Shown: piece by piece, positions 24,998-33,318 of the stretch
Numbering within the stretch: position 1 is the stretch's first letter
How the letters are laid out: every line of letters begins with the position of its first letter
NCBI GenBank assembly: GCA_025757685.1
Contig: CP107220.1
Location: forward strand, 21,001 to 85,000
Direction: 5' to 3'
DNA from: Oscillospiraceae bacterium
Lineage (GTDB): Bacteria; Bacillota; Clostridia; Oscillospirales; Acutalibacteraceae
Length of the DNA: 64,000 nt
Program-made: the position numbers and the translations under genes
The notes under the pieces: model-generated
The model's input: the letters and a program-made list of their open reading frames with translations, nothing else
The model's database searches: none
What the model was told of the DNA's origin: nothing

Positions 24998-25016
24998 TTA
25001 TGGAATTTAGTATAAT
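24988..25016 (+). promoter_or_regulatory. Sigma-A promoter of purA
   Basis: TTGCTT (24988-24993), 17-base spacer, TATAAT (25011-25016). A small hairpin GCCCCTGTAGGGGC follows at 25028-25041 in the leader. Confidence 0.72.
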
Positions 25017-25068
25017 ACATTTGTATGGCCCCTGTAGGGGCACTTTGGAGTGAAAGAGGTACACCATT

Positions 25069-26346
25069 ATGATTAGAGCGATCGTTGGCGCCAACTGGGG
25101 CGACGAGGGTAAAGGCAAGATCACGGATATGTTTGCTGCCAAGAGCGATATTGTTATTCGCTTTCAGGGCGGCGCAAATGCGGGACACACCATCATTAAC
25201 GAGCATGGGCGCTTTGCATTCCACCTGATGCCTTCCGGCGTGTGCTACGACCACACCACCTGCATCATCGGCAACGGCGTGGCGCTGGATATTAACAAGT
25301 TTATCACGGAGCTGGAGGATGTAAAGGCTGCCGGGCTGAACCCGCACCTGTTGGTCAGCGAGCGCTGCCAGATTCTCATGCCCTATCACATTTTGCTGGA
25401 TACTTATGAGGAGGAGCGCTTGGGCAAGAACGCCTTTGGCTCCACCAAGAGCGGCATTGCCCCGTTCTTTAGCGACAAGTTCTCCAAGATCGGTATTCAG
25501 GTGAACGAGCTGTTTGACGAGGAAGAGCTGCGTGCCAAGCTGGAAAATATCTGCACCTTAAAGAACTTAGTGCTGGAGCATGTGTATCACAAACCGCTGT
25601 TGAATGTAGACGATCTGTTTGCCACCTGCATGGAGTATAGAGACAAGATCGCTCCCTATGTGTGCGACACCCACGCCTACCTGCAAAAGGCGGTGCAAGA
25701 GGGCAAAAATATTTTGCTGGAGGGCCAGCTGGGCACTTTGAAGGACCCGGATTTCGGCATTTATCCCATGGTTACCTCCTCCTCTACTTTGGCCGGTTAC
25801 GGTGCCGTCGGCGCCGGGCTGCCGCCCCACAAGATCGAGGATATTGTGGTGGTCACCAAGGCCTATTCCTCCGCCGTTGGCGCCGGGGAATTTGTGTCTG
25901 AGATCTTGGATGAGGACAAGGCCCAGGAACTGCGGGTCCACGGCGGCGACAAGGGCGAGTTCGGCGCTACCACCGGCAGACCTCGCCGTGTGGGCTGGTT
26001 TGACTGTGTGGCTACCCGCTACGGCGTAGAGTGCCAGGGCGCCACCCAGGTGGTGATGACTGCGCTGGACTGCCTGTCTTATTTGGAAGAGATCCCTGTT
26101 TGTGTAGGCTATGAGGTTGACGGCAAGGTCATTAAGGACTTCCCGGTCACCCATATCCTCAAGGACTGCAAGCCGGTGCTGAAGACCTTAAAGGGTTGGC
26201 ACTGCAACATTCGCGGGATCCAGAATTTTGAGGACCTGCCCCAGGAGGCCAAGGACTATGTGGCCTTTATTGAGCAGGAGATCGGCCATAAGATTACCAT
26301 GGTATCTAATGGTCCGGAGCGTGAGGCAATCCTGCCCAGAGCATAA
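25069..26346 (+). CDS. purA: Adenylosuccinate synthetase
   Basis: Joins IMP and aspartate using GTP, the first committed step to AMP. The 425 residues contain the P-loop-like VGANWGDEGKGK at the start with catalytic Asp and the Gly-rich loop, FQGGANAGHTI with catalytic His, SGIAPFFSDKFSKIGI, and the GTP-site TGRPRRVGWFD. Length and motif order are normal. It is a single gene with a clear promoter and terminator. Confidence 0.97.
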   Translation: MIRAIVGANWGDEGKGKITDMFAAKSDIVIRFQGGANAGHTIINEHGRFAFHLMPSGVCYDHTTCIIGNGVALDINKFITELEDVKAAGLNPHLLVSERCQILMPYHILLDTYEEERLGKNAFGSTKSGIAPFFSDKFSKIGIQVNELFDEEELRAKLENICTLKNLVLEHVYHKPLLNVDDLFATCMEYRDKIAPYVCDTHAYLQKAVQEGKNILLEGQLGTLKDPDFGIYPMVTSSSTLAGYGAVGAGLPPHKIEDIVVVTKAYSSAVGAGEFVSEILDEDKAQELRVHGGDKGEFGATTGRPRRVGWFDCVATRYGVECQGATQVVMTALDCLSYLEEIPVCVGYEVDGKVIKDFPVTHILKDCKPVLKTLKGWHCNIRGIQNFEDLPQEAKDYVAFIEQEIGHKITMVSNGPEREAILPRA

Positions 26347-26365
26347 TATATTGCATGAATACAGC

Positions 26366-26400
26366 AAACCGGCACCCTTGTGTAAAGGGTGCCGGTTTTT
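26366..26400 (+). terminator. Terminator of purA
   Basis: AAACCGGCACCC pairs with GGGTGCCGGTTT, followed by TTTTT. Confidence 0.9.
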
Positions 26401-26411
26401 CCGTATTACAA

Positions 26412-26446
26412 ACAAAAAGGCACCGCATTGCAAAATGCGGTGCTTT
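26412..26446 (-). terminator. Terminator of the amino-acid ABC operon
   Basis: On the minus strand GCACCGCATTTTGCAATGCGGTGC runs into CTTTTTGTTTG, 13 bases after the XRE stop codon. Confidence 0.85.
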
Positions 26447-26458
26447 CTGTATGCCATA

Positions 26459-26689
26459 TTATAACAAATTGGGATTTTGCCGGTGGGCGGTGCGTCCCAG
26501 CAGGTAATCGGCGGACACATCGTAATACTCGCACAGGGTCAGCAAGTGGCGCAGAGGCAGGGCATTGGCGCCACGCTCATAGCGGGCGTACATGGTCTGG
26601 GAGGTGCCCAGCACCTCTGCCAATTCCGCCTGACTTTTATGCGCCTCTGTACGCAGCTGGCGTAGCAGCTTTGGATAACGCAGGCTCAT
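26459..26689 (-). CDS. XRE-family regulator at the end of the ABC operon
   Basis: A 76-residue Cro/CI helix-turn-helix protein (KLLRQLRTEAHKSQAELAEVL ... SQTMYARYERGANALP). Its ATG overlaps the stop of the ABC ATPase gene, so it is translated with the transporter. It may regulate the operon, but no repeated operator-like word was found by eye near the promoter at 29168. Confidence 0.88.
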   Translation of the reverse strand: MSLRYPKLLRQLRTEAHKSQAELAEVLGTSQTMYARYERGANALPLRHLLTLCEYYDVSADYLLGRTAHRQNPNLL

Positions 26690-27495
26690 TTGTTCTGTGC
26701 CTTGCTGAGAAAGGCTTGCAACGCCGGGCTTTTGGGATGATTGAACAGATCGTCCGGAGTGCCGCTTTCGGCAATCACACCGTCTGCCATAAAGAGCACC
26801 TGGTCCGCCACATGGCGGGCAAATTCCATCTCATGGGTCACCACGATCATGGTGCTGTTGCCGGTTTTTAGGCTGCGGATTACATTCAGCACCTCGCCGG
26901 TTAGCTCCGGATCCAGGGCGGAAGTGGGCTCGTCAAAGCACAGAATATCCGGCGACATGGCCAGCGCCCGGGCAATGGCAACCCGCTGCTGCTGCCCGCC
27001 GCTCAGCTGGCAGGGATAGGCGTCGGCTTTGTCTGCCAGACCCACCCGCTCCAGCAGGCTCTTGGCGTTCTGCTCCAGTGCCTGTTCTTGCGCCTGCTTA
27101 AAGGCCTTGGCGTTTTTACCGGCCTTTTTGGCGGCTTTCACCTGCTCGTGCAGCGCCAACTTTGGTGCCAGGGTCAGGTTGTCCATCACCTTGTACTGGG
27201 GAAACAGGTTGAACTGCTGGAATACCAGGCCAAAGTGCAGGCGGTTTTTGCGAATTTCTTTATCGGACAGGGTGGCGGCGTCGTTTGCGTCCAGCAGCGT
27301 CTGCCCGTCCACGGCGATGGAGCCGCCGCTGGGGGTCTCCAAAAAGTTCAGGCACCGCAGCAAGGTGGTCTTGCCGCTGCCGGAAGAGCCGATGATCACC
27401 AGTACATCGCCCTTTTCCAGCGAAAAGTCAATGCCTTTGAGCACCTCGGTATTGCCAAAGCGCTTTTGCAAATTCTTAACTTCTAAAAATGCCAT
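26686..27495 (-). CDS. Polar amino-acid ABC transporter, ATPase
   Basis: A 269-residue ATPase of the GlnQ/HisP family. Walker A is GSSGSGKTT, signature LSGGQQQRVAIARAL, Walker B ILCFDEPTSALDPEL, followed by the switch His in VVTHEMEFARHVADQ. It carries an insertion of about 25 Lys/Ala-rich residues after LALHEQVKAAKKAG compared with typical members. Third gene of the operon, five bases after the permease. Confidence 0.95.
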   Translation of the reverse strand: MAFLEVKNLQKRFGNTEVLKGIDFSLEKGDVLVIIGSSGSGKTTLLRCLNFLETPSGGSIAVDGQTLLDANDAATLSDKEIRKNRLHFGLVFQQFNLFPQYKVMDNLTLAPKLALHEQVKAAKKAGKNAKAFKQAQEQALEQNAKSLLERVGLADKADAYPCQLSGGQQQRVAIARALAMSPDILCFDEPTSALDPELTGEVLNVIRSLKTGNSTMIVVTHEMEFARHVADQVLFMADGVIAESGTPDDLFNHPKSPALQAFLSKAQNK

Positions 27496-27499
27496 ACCA

Positions 27500-28195
27500 T
27501 CACCCCTTGTAGTAGTCCAGCTTCTTCTCCAGCCGGTTAAAGAGCACCGTGAGAATGCCGCAGAAGATCAGGTAGAACACGCCGGTGTAGAACAGCGGCC
27601 ACAGCAGGCCGTCCAGCTTCATAAACTTTTCGCCTGCCCAAATAATCTCGTAAACGGAGATGACGCGGGCCAGGGAAGTGTCCTTCACCAGAGTGATAAT
27701 CTCGTTGCTCATAGGCGGAATAATCCGCTTTACCACCTGCATAAAGACAACTTTACGGAAGATCTGGTTGCGGGTCATGCCCAGCACCTGACCGGCCTCG
27801 TACTGACCCTTGGGAATGGCCTCGATGCCGCCGCGAAAGATCTCAGAAAAATAGCAGGCGTAGTTGATGATAAACGCCACGGATACCGCCACAAAGCGGT
27901 CAAACACCGTCCACCCGGCCAGCCAGGTGATGAAAGCGTTTGGATTTTCTAAATTTTGCGCCCAGTTGCCTACCAGTCCCGGGCCGTAATAAACAATAAT
28001 CATCTGGAGCACCAGGGGCGTACCTCTGATGATCCAGATGAGTGTTTTGCACAGCCACTTTAAGGGACGGAACTTGCTCATGGAGCCAAAGCTGATGATC
28101 AGCCCCAAGGGCAGAGCGGCAACCAGCGTGATGCAAAAGAGCTTTAAGGTGGACTCAAAGCCCTCCAGCAGTTGCTGTGTAACTTGCCAGAACAT
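27500..28195 (-). CDS. Polar amino-acid ABC transporter, permease
   Basis: A 231-residue membrane protein of the HisM/GlnP family with about five helices. The ATPase-contact EAA loop is EAIPKGQYEAGQVLGMTRNQIF. RGTPLVLQMIIVYYG near residue 60 is a family hallmark. It forms the pore with the ATPase at 26686 and receives substrate from the lipoprotein at 28223. Confidence 0.95.
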   Translation of the reverse strand: MFWQVTQQLLEGFESTLKLFCITLVAALPLGLIISFGSMSKFRPLKWLCKTLIWIIRGTPLVLQMIIVYYGPGLVGNWAQNLENPNAFITWLAGWTVFDRFVAVSVAFIINYACYFSEIFRGGIEAIPKGQYEAGQVLGMTRNQIFRKVVFMQVVKRIIPPMSNEIITLVKDTSLARVISVYEIIWAGEKFMKLDGLLWPLFYTGVFYLIFCGILTVLFNRLEKKLDYYKG

Positions 28196-28222
28196 GGTAT
28201 TCCCTCTCGTGTATGTTGTAAC

Positions 28223-29065
28223 TTATTTGTTGTCTGCGTCCTTGATGAGTACGATCTGGTACTTCTTGGCCAGCTTGTCCAGGGTGCCGTCCTTCATCAA
28301 ACCGGCCATCACCTCATTGGTCTTGGCGGCCATGTCGGAGCCTTTGCGGAAAGCAATGCCGTACTCCTCAGCCTCCAGCTTGATGCTGTAAGTCAGGTTC
28401 TTGTTGCCGGTGCCCTCGCCGGTCATGGCGTTGGCCATGGTCAGATCAATGATGCAGGCGTCTGCAGAGCCGGAGGTCACCTCGGTCAGAGCCAGTGCCT
28501 GGCTGTCGGATACCACGGTGTTGGTGAGACCGGCGGCCTGGGCAGCCTTTTCACCGGCGGAACCGCCTTCTATGGCAATGGACTTCAAGTTCTTCAAATC
28601 ATCGGTGGTCTTGTATTTGCCCACTTCGGACTGTTTCATTACGACCACCTGCGCGTTCTCGGCATAGGCGTTGGTAATGCTGGCGGCCTTTTTGCCCTCG
28701 TCGGTAATGGTCATACCGTTCCACAGGCAGTCCACTGCACCGGAGGACAGCTCGTTATACTTGTTGTTCCAGTTAATCTCTACGAACTGAACCTTCACGC
28801 CCAGCTTCTCGCCCAGCGCCTGAGCAAACTCGGTGTCAAAGCCGGTCCACTCGCCGTTCTTGTCCTTGTAGTTCATGGGCTCGTACTCGGTGATGCCCAC
28901 TTTCAGCACACCGGCAGCCTGGATCTTGGCCAGATCGGACTGGGCGGTGGTGTCTTCCTTTTTGTTGTTCTCTTTGTTGCCGGAGCAGGCGGCGAAGCCG
29001 GCCACAATGCCGCACACCAGTACCAGGCTCAGCACCAGAGAAAGCACTTTTTTCATCTTGCGCAT
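28223..29065 (-). CDS. Polar amino-acid ABC transporter, binding lipoprotein
   Basis: A solute-binding protein of 280 residues. Lipobox AGFAAC at about residues 22-27 anchors it outside. The SBP_bac_3 fold shows GVLKVGITEYEPMNY, WTGFDTEFAQALGEKLGV and the ligand-site region LSSGAVDCLWNGMTITDEGKK. It likely binds a polar amino acid or cystine; the exact ligand cannot be read. First gene of the operon, with a good promoter at 29168-29196. Confidence 0.95.
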   Translation of the reverse strand: MRKMKKVLSLVLSLVLVCGIVAGFAACSGNKENNKKEDTTAQSDLAKIQAAGVLKVGITEYEPMNYKDKNGEWTGFDTEFAQALGEKLGVKVQFVEINWNNKYNELSSGAVDCLWNGMTITDEGKKAASITNAYAENAQVVVMKQSEVGKYKTTDDLKNLKSIAIEGGSAGEKAAQAAGLTNTVVSDSQALALTEVTSGSADACIIDLTMANAMTGEGTGNKNLTYSIKLEAEEYGIAFRKGSDMAAKTNEVMAGLMKDGTLDKLAKKYQIVLIKDADNK

Positions 29066-29167
29066 ACGATTTTCTCCTTATAACCTCTAATGATTTTGCG
29101 AAGGATGCAATTTTGCGTAGTAGCAAGGTAGCGATTTACCACGCTAAATTCCTTTGCCGATGTGCGC

Positions 29168-29196
29168 ATTATACCACGATTTATGACAAATGTAAA
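29168..29196 (-). promoter_or_regulatory. Sigma-A promoter of the amino-acid ABC operon
   Basis: Minus strand TTTACA (29191-29196), 17-base spacer, TATAAT (29168-29173). Confidence 0.75.
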
Positions 29197-29236
29197 TAGG
29201 AAATCCGAACAGAGTGTGAAATTTCTGCCGTTTTTG

Positions 29237-29265
29237 TTGCCAAAGTCCTGTCGGGGTGGTAAAAT
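29237..29265 (+). promoter_or_regulatory. Sigma-A promoter of the alcohol dehydrogenase
   Basis: TTGCCA (29237-29242), 17-base spacer, TAAAAT (29260-29265), followed by AAGGAG and ATG 29288. The leader is only about 15 bases. Confidence 0.7.
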
Positions 29266-29287
29266 AGACCGCAAAGGAGATGTTCGT

Positions 29288-30418
29288 ATGAACTGGAATT
29301 TTCACCTGCCGGTGGAGCTGGTTTTCGGCAGCGGCACCCGGCATGAAATCAAGTCGTATATAGAGAAGATCGGCGGCACGCGTGGCGTGCTGGTGTGCGG
29401 CAAGAGCTTTTTGCGAAATGGCACCGCAGACGCCTTTTTGCAGGCGGCGGATGGCGCTTTAGTGTCCGTATTCAGCGATATTCGCCCCAATCCCACTACG
29501 GGGAATGTGAACGCCTGCGCGGCAGAAATGCGGCGGGTCGAGGCGGATTTTGCGGTAGCGCTGGGCGGCGGCTCGCCCATGGACTGTTGCAAGGCGGCCT
29601 GCGCCATTGCCCGGGGAACGGACAATATTGAACCGTACCATAACGGCGACAAGCCGGTGACGGCAGAGGAGGCCATTCCCATGATTGCCTTTGCTACCAC
29701 CGCCGGTACAGCCTCCGAGGTGACCAATATCAGCGTGCTGACCAATGTGGCAGCCGGGGTGAAAAAACCCATGAACCACCCGGCCATGTACCCCAAGATT
29801 GCTGTGGTAGACCCGGAGTTGACCTTAACGGTGCCGCCCCAGGTGACCGCCTCCACCGGACTGGATGTGCTGTGCCACGCGGTGGAGAGTTACTGGAGCG
29901 TGAACCACCAGCCGGTATGTGCTGCCTGCTCCGTGCATGCGGCGCGACTGGTGTTTGACTGGCTGGAAAAGGCCTACCGGGACGGCAACGACCTGGAGGC
30001 TCGGGAGAAGATGGCGGAGGCGTCTATTGTGGCCGGCGTGGCCTTTAGTCACCCCCGCACCACCGGCTCCCACGCCTGCTCCTTCCCGCTGACCAATTTG
30101 TACGGTATGCCCCACGGCGAAGCCTGCGCCTTTACCCTGGACTACTTTATCCGCTTTAACGCGGAGCACGCAGACGGGGACGGCCGGATTACCGCCCTTG
30201 CCCGGGATTGCGGGTTTGACAGCCCGGCAGCCATGGCGGACGCGGTGCACGGTATGAAAAACAGAATGGGCATGCGCACCAATCTGTGCGAGCTGGGGGT
30301 AGAGAGCGATGCGGAGATCCGCGCCCTGGCCCACCAGAGTATGTCCATGCTGATGACCTTAAACCCGGTGCCTTTGACAGAAGAGAATATTTACCAAATG
30401 TTCTGCGCCTTAAAGTAA
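29288..30418 (+). CDS. Iron-containing alcohol dehydrogenase
   Basis: A 376-residue type III (Fe-dependent) dehydrogenase. The NAD(P) loop is ALGGGSPMDCCKA and the metal ligands lie in GLDVLCHAVESYWS and YGMPHGEACAF, with a further His in SHPRTTGSHACS. ATG 29288 is eight bases after AAGGAG; the earlier in-frame ATG at 29162 precedes the promoter. Members oxidise or reduce short alcohols, butanol or diols. It may regenerate NAD+ during fermentation; the substrate is not determinable here. Confidence 0.93.
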   Translation: MNWNFHLPVELVFGSGTRHEIKSYIEKIGGTRGVLVCGKSFLRNGTADAFLQAADGALVSVFSDIRPNPTTGNVNACAAEMRRVEADFAVALGGGSPMDCCKAACAIARGTDNIEPYHNGDKPVTAEEAIPMIAFATTAGTASEVTNISVLTNVAAGVKKPMNHPAMYPKIAVVDPELTLTVPPQVTASTGLDVLCHAVESYWSVNHQPVCAACSVHAARLVFDWLEKAYRDGNDLEAREKMAEASIVAGVAFSHPRTTGSHACSFPLTNLYGMPHGEACAFTLDYFIRFNAEHADGDGRITALARDCGFDSPAAMADAVHGMKNRMGMRTNLCELGVESDAEIRALAHQSMSMLMTLNPVPLTEENIYQMFCALK

Positions 30419-30424
30419 CAGGCA

Positions 30425-30452
30425 TTGACAAACGGCGACGAAACTCTATAAT
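30425..30452 (+). promoter_or_regulatory. Sigma-A promoter of tarI-tarJ
   Basis: TTGACA (30425-30430), 16-base spacer, TATAAT (30447-30452). Confidence 0.75.
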
Positions 30453-30485
30453 AAAAGAACAGACACAGAAAGGAATTTTAGCGTT

Positions 30486-31199
30486 ATGGTTTATGGCGTT
30501 GTATTGGCCGGCGGCGTCGGCTCCCGAATGGGCGGGGACAAGCCCAAGCAGTATTTAACGGTAAAGGACAAGCCCATTATCATTTATACCATTGAGAAGT
30601 TTATCTCCGTGCCCCAACTGGAGAAGATTTTGGTGCTGTGCCCCTCCAAGTGGGTGGAGCACACCAAGAATTTGATTGCCAAGCACATTGCTCCCGCAGC
30701 GGACCGTGTGGCGGTGATCGAGGGCGGTTCTACCCGTAACGAGACGATTATGAATGCTATTCGCTACATTGAGAACGAGGGTAATTTGAACGACGATACC
30801 ATTATCGTCACCCACGACAGCGTGCGTCCCTTTGTGACCTATCGGATCATTGAGGAGAACATTGCGGCGGCGGAGCAGTTCGGCGCCTGCGACACGGTGA
30901 TTCCTGCCACGGACACCATTGTGGAGAGCCGGGACCACCAGGTGATCTCTGCGATTCCGGATCGATCCGTCATGTATCAGGGCCAGACCCCCCAGTCCTT
31001 CCGCGCCACCAAGCTGAAGAAGCTGTACGAGACCCTCACCGAGGAGGAGAAGGAAATTCTCACGGACGCTGCCAAAATTTTCGTTATCAAGGGTGAGCCG
31101 GTGGCGCTGGTGCAGGGCGAGACCTACAATATGAAGATCACTTATCCTTACGATCTGCGGGTGGCAAAATCCCTGTTGGAGGACGAGACCCATGATTAA
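30486..31199 (+). CDS. tarI: Ribitol-5-phosphate cytidylyltransferase TarI-like
   Basis: A 237-residue cytidylyltransferase of the IspD/TarI fold: LAGGVGSRMGGDKPKQYL at the start, THDSVRPFVTYRIIEENI in the middle and QGETYNMKITYPYDLRVA near the end. The IspD enzyme of isoprenoid synthesis is very similar, but the overlap with a TarJ-type dehydrogenase strongly favours TarI, which makes CDP-ribitol from ribitol 5-phosphate and CTP. Start codon ATG 30486 follows AAAGGA by 11 bases. Confidence 0.85.
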   Translation: MVYGVVLAGGVGSRMGGDKPKQYLTVKDKPIIIYTIEKFISVPQLEKILVLCPSKWVEHTKNLIAKHIAPAADRVAVIEGGSTRNETIMNAIRYIENEGNLNDDTIIVTHDSVRPFVTYRIIEENIAAAEQFGACDTVIPATDTIVESRDHQVISAIPDRSVMYQGQTPQSFRATKLKKLYETLTEEEKEILTDAAKIFVIKGEPVALVQGETYNMKITYPYDLRVAKSLLEDETHD

Positions 31200-32217
31200 C
31201 ACCGTCTACCGTTTGGTGGCGCCCCGCCGGTTTGAGATCGCCTTTGAGGACATTGACCTGTTTGGCGACAATGCCATTGTGCGCCCCACCAATCTTTCCA
31301 TCTGCAACGCAGATATGCGTTATTATCTGGGCACCCGGGATGCCAAGGTGCTGGCCGAGAAGCTGCCCATGGCTCTGATTCATGAGGGCGTGGGCGTCGT
31401 TATGCGAGACCCCAGCGGCAAATTCGCTCCCGGCGATCGGGTGGTGATGGTGCCCAATTGTCCTACGGAGACCGATGATTATATCGGCGAGAACTATTTG
31501 CGCTCCTCCAAGTTCTGCGGCTCGTCTATGGACGGCTTTTTGCAGGAGTATGTGGAGATTTCGCCTCGGCGGCTGGTGAAGCTGCCCCAGGACATCAATA
31601 TGAATGTGGCGGCGTTTACGGAGATCGTGTCCGTAGCGGTGCACGCCATTTCTCGGTTTGACAAGATCGCCCACGCCCGGCGGGATGCCATCGGCGTTTG
31701 GGGCGACGGCAATTTGGCGTATATTGTCTCCCTGTTTTTGAAAAAGACTTTTCCGGACAGCAAGGTGTATGTGTTTGGCCTGAATGACGATAAGCTGGCG
31801 GACTTTACCTTTGCCGACGGGGCGTATAAGACCACGGAGGTGCCGGAGGGCTTTACCATGGACCACGCCTTTGAGTGTGTCGGCGGCAACGGCTCTCCCA
31901 TTGCCATTGAGCAGATCATCGGGCTGATCAAGCCGGAGGCTACTCTTTCCATTTTGGGCGTCAGCGAGTACCCGGTGCCTATCAATACCCGCATGATTTT
32001 GGAAAAGGGGCTGCGTGTGTTCGGCTCCTCTCGCAGCGGCGTGGCGGATTTTGAAAAGACGGTGCAGATGTACCAGCAGTACCCGGAGATCATTGATTAC
32101 TTAGGCAACCTGATCAGCTCCGTCAATGTGGTGCGCACCACCACGGACATTAAGCAGGCGTTTGAGAAGGACACCCAAAAGGCCTTTGGCAAAACCATTA
32201 TGGTTTGGCAGGAATAA
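31192..32217 (+). CDS. tarJ: Ribulose-5-phosphate reductase TarJ-like
   Basis: A 341-residue zinc-type medium-chain dehydrogenase. Family features include ALIHEGVGVVMRD, GDRVVMVPNCP, and the Rossmann loop GVWGDGNLAYIVSLFL. The SMDGFLQEYVEI stretch and overall order match TarJ, which reduces ribulose 5-phosphate to ribitol 5-phosphate for TarI. The start overlaps tarI by eight bases. No teichoic-acid polymerase gene lies nearby, so the CDP-ribitol must be used by genes elsewhere. Confidence 0.87.
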   Translation: MINTVYRLVAPRRFEIAFEDIDLFGDNAIVRPTNLSICNADMRYYLGTRDAKVLAEKLPMALIHEGVGVVMRDPSGKFAPGDRVVMVPNCPTETDDYIGENYLRSSKFCGSSMDGFLQEYVEISPRRLVKLPQDINMNVAAFTEIVSVAVHAISRFDKIAHARRDAIGVWGDGNLAYIVSLFLKKTFPDSKVYVFGLNDDKLADFTFADGAYKTTEVPEGFTMDHAFECVGGNGSPIAIEQIIGLIKPEATLSILGVSEYPVPINTRMILEKGLRVFGSSRSGVADFEKTVQMYQQYPEIIDYLGNLISSVNVVRTTTDIKQAFEKDTQKAFGKTIMVWQE

Positions 32218-32225
32218 AAAATTTA

Positions 32226-32257
32226 GGCGGCGCAAATGATGCGCCGCCTTTTGTATT
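32226..32257 (+). terminator. Terminator of tarI-tarJ
   Basis: GGCGGCGCA pairs with TGCGCCGCC, followed by TTTTG, eight bases after the tarJ stop. Confidence 0.87.
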
Positions 32258-32404
32258 TTCTGCACATTTCGTCTCTGCTGTGCAGGACCACTGTTTGGTC
32301 GCTTGCCATAGGGAGGATTCTCCTTTGTCTTTTCCTTGCGGATATTTTAGCATTTTTGCCGGGTATCGTCAAGCTGCGGCTTTCGTATAGATAGATGGGT
32401 ATAA

Positions 32405-32436
32405 AAAGGACTTTGGCCGTTTGGTCAAAGTCCTTT
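32405..32436 (-). terminator. Terminator of the 34-codon gene
   Basis: On the minus strand AAAGGACTTTGACC pairs with GGCCAAAGTCCTTT and runs into TTTATACC. It lies 31 bases past the stop of the small gene. Confidence 0.82.
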
Positions 32437-32466
32437 GCTTTTATATATTGCTTTCGATTATCGATT

Positions 32467-32571
32467 TTAGGCCTCTGCGGCTGCCGATTCGCTTTCAAAA
32501 ATGGTCTCCCAGTGGGTTTTGACCGAGGACGCCAGGTCTTTGACCTTGGCGCCCAGCTTCTTTTCTTTCAT
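32467..32571 (-). CDS. 34-residue charged peptide
   Basis: The peptide starts KEKKLGAKVKDLASS and ends WETIFESESAAAEA: a basic amphipathic front half and an acidic, Ala-rich tail. The ATG at 32571 is preceded by AGGGGGA at five bases. A promoter with 17-base spacing lies about 55 bases upstream and a strong terminator 31 bases downstream, so this is a complete small transcription unit. It has no cysteine and no signal peptide. Whether it is a regulator, a RiPP precursor or a membrane-active peptide is unknown. It is divergent from the secreted protein and exporter operon. Confidence 0.68.
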   Translation of the reverse strand: MKEKKLGAKVKDLASSVKTHWETIFESESAAAEA

Positions 32572-32625
32572 AATATCCCCCTTCAATGCCGGTAACGCTT
32601 TATGCGAATTACACAGATTTATTAC

Positions 32626-32654
32626 AGTATAGCATAGACTTTTGGGCAAAGCAA
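32626..32654 (-). promoter_or_regulatory. Sigma-A promoter of the 34-codon gene
   Basis: Minus strand TTGCTT (32649-32654), 17-base spacer, TATACT (32626-32631). Confidence 0.7.
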
Positions 32655-32711
32655 CCAATGTTTTGTCGCGACTTTTGTATATGTTGAATTATTAAGAAGT
32701 GGTAAAGTTCC

Positions 32712-32740
32712 TTGACAAACGAAAGCGACTGCCATACAAT
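32712..32740 (+). promoter_or_regulatory. Sigma-A promoter of the secreted-protein/exporter operon
   Basis: TTGACA (32712-32717), 17-base spacer, TACAAT (32735-32740). The leader to ATG 32911 is about 165 bases, unusually long for this window. Confidence 0.8.
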
Positions 32741-32797
32741 GAAAATGTAAATCAAAGAAAGTATTTTGCAGTGACTCGTATACACAATAAATTTACG

Positions 32798-32869
32798 AAA
32801 TGAGAATTGTCAACTGTTTTGTGGTTGAAATAGGCAAAGAGAGGAGGCGAGTACCGTTTATTCTCATTT
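32798..32869 (+). promoter_or_regulatory. Structured 5' leader of the 32911 gene
   Basis: AAATGAGAAT (32798-32807) is perfectly complementary to ATTCTCATTT (32860-32869). Inside it TCAAC (32810-32814) and GTTGA (32824-32828) form a smaller hairpin, and an AGAGGAGG ribosome-site-like word lies at about 32840-32847. It could be a regulatory fold. No leader ORF with a proper start was found. Confidence 0.45.
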
Positions 32870-32910
32870 TGTAAGAATAAATCTGTAAAGATAAAAAAAG
32901 GAGTAGTATT

Positions 32911-33309
32911 ATGTCAAAGAAAAAATTAGTGTCGATTTTGCTTTCAGCTGTTCTGTGCTTTGGTATGCTGGGCGGAACATTTGTTGCCAGTGCAGAAAGT
33001 GTGTCTGTTCACTTGACCAAAACCCAAGCCGTAAATTCTTCCTCCAATGTGTACGGTACATTTAAGTATTATTGGGGAAAAAACAGCAAATCCTCAAAAC
33101 ACAGCGTGTACTATATCGCTCGCTACAAAAACAAAGGTATTTGGCACACAGGGGGCAGCGATCTACTTGCTGCCGGAGAGGAGAGGTCAGAAAAGGATCC
33201 GTTTGTGACCGAAAAGCTGGATTATAAAACCGATTGGTTTTTGAAGTTGAATCCGAAGGGCGCAGGCACGAAGGATTGTGACGCCTGGGGCTACATGAGA
33301 AACGCATAA
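32911..33309 (+). CDS. Small secreted protein encoded before an ABC exporter
   Basis: A 132-residue protein with a standard signal peptide (LVSILLSAVLCFGMLGG, cut near ASAES), leaving about 103 residues. The mature part is rich in Lys, Tyr and Ser (VYGTFKYYWGKNSKSSKHSV, YYIARYKNKGIW, DWFLKLNPKGAG), with one cysteine near the end (KDCDAWGYMRN). No domain is recognised. Its place first in an operon with an ABC exporter is like bacteriocin or signal genes, but a Sec signal means export does not need the ABC protein. AAGGAG precedes the ATG. A hairpin follows the gene, which would keep its mRNA more abundant than that of the exporter. Confidence 0.8.
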   Translation: MSKKKLVSILLSAVLCFGMLGGTFVASAESVSVHLTKTQAVNSSSNVYGTFKYYWGKNSKSSKHSVYYIARYKNKGIWHTGGSDLLAAGEERSEKDPFVTEKLDYKTDWFLKLNPKGAGTKDCDAWGYMRNA

Positions 33310-33318
33310 TGGACGCGC

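Noticed and set aside
30486..31199. IspD of the MEP isoprenoid pathway
   Set aside because: The fold is shared, but the overlap with a TarJ-type dehydrogenase makes TarI more likely. IspD is not fully excluded.
32911..33309. Lactococcin 972-type bacteriocin
   Set aside because: Size, signal peptide and ABC neighbours are suggestive, but the mature sequence lacks the family pattern I know, so only a secreted protein is called.
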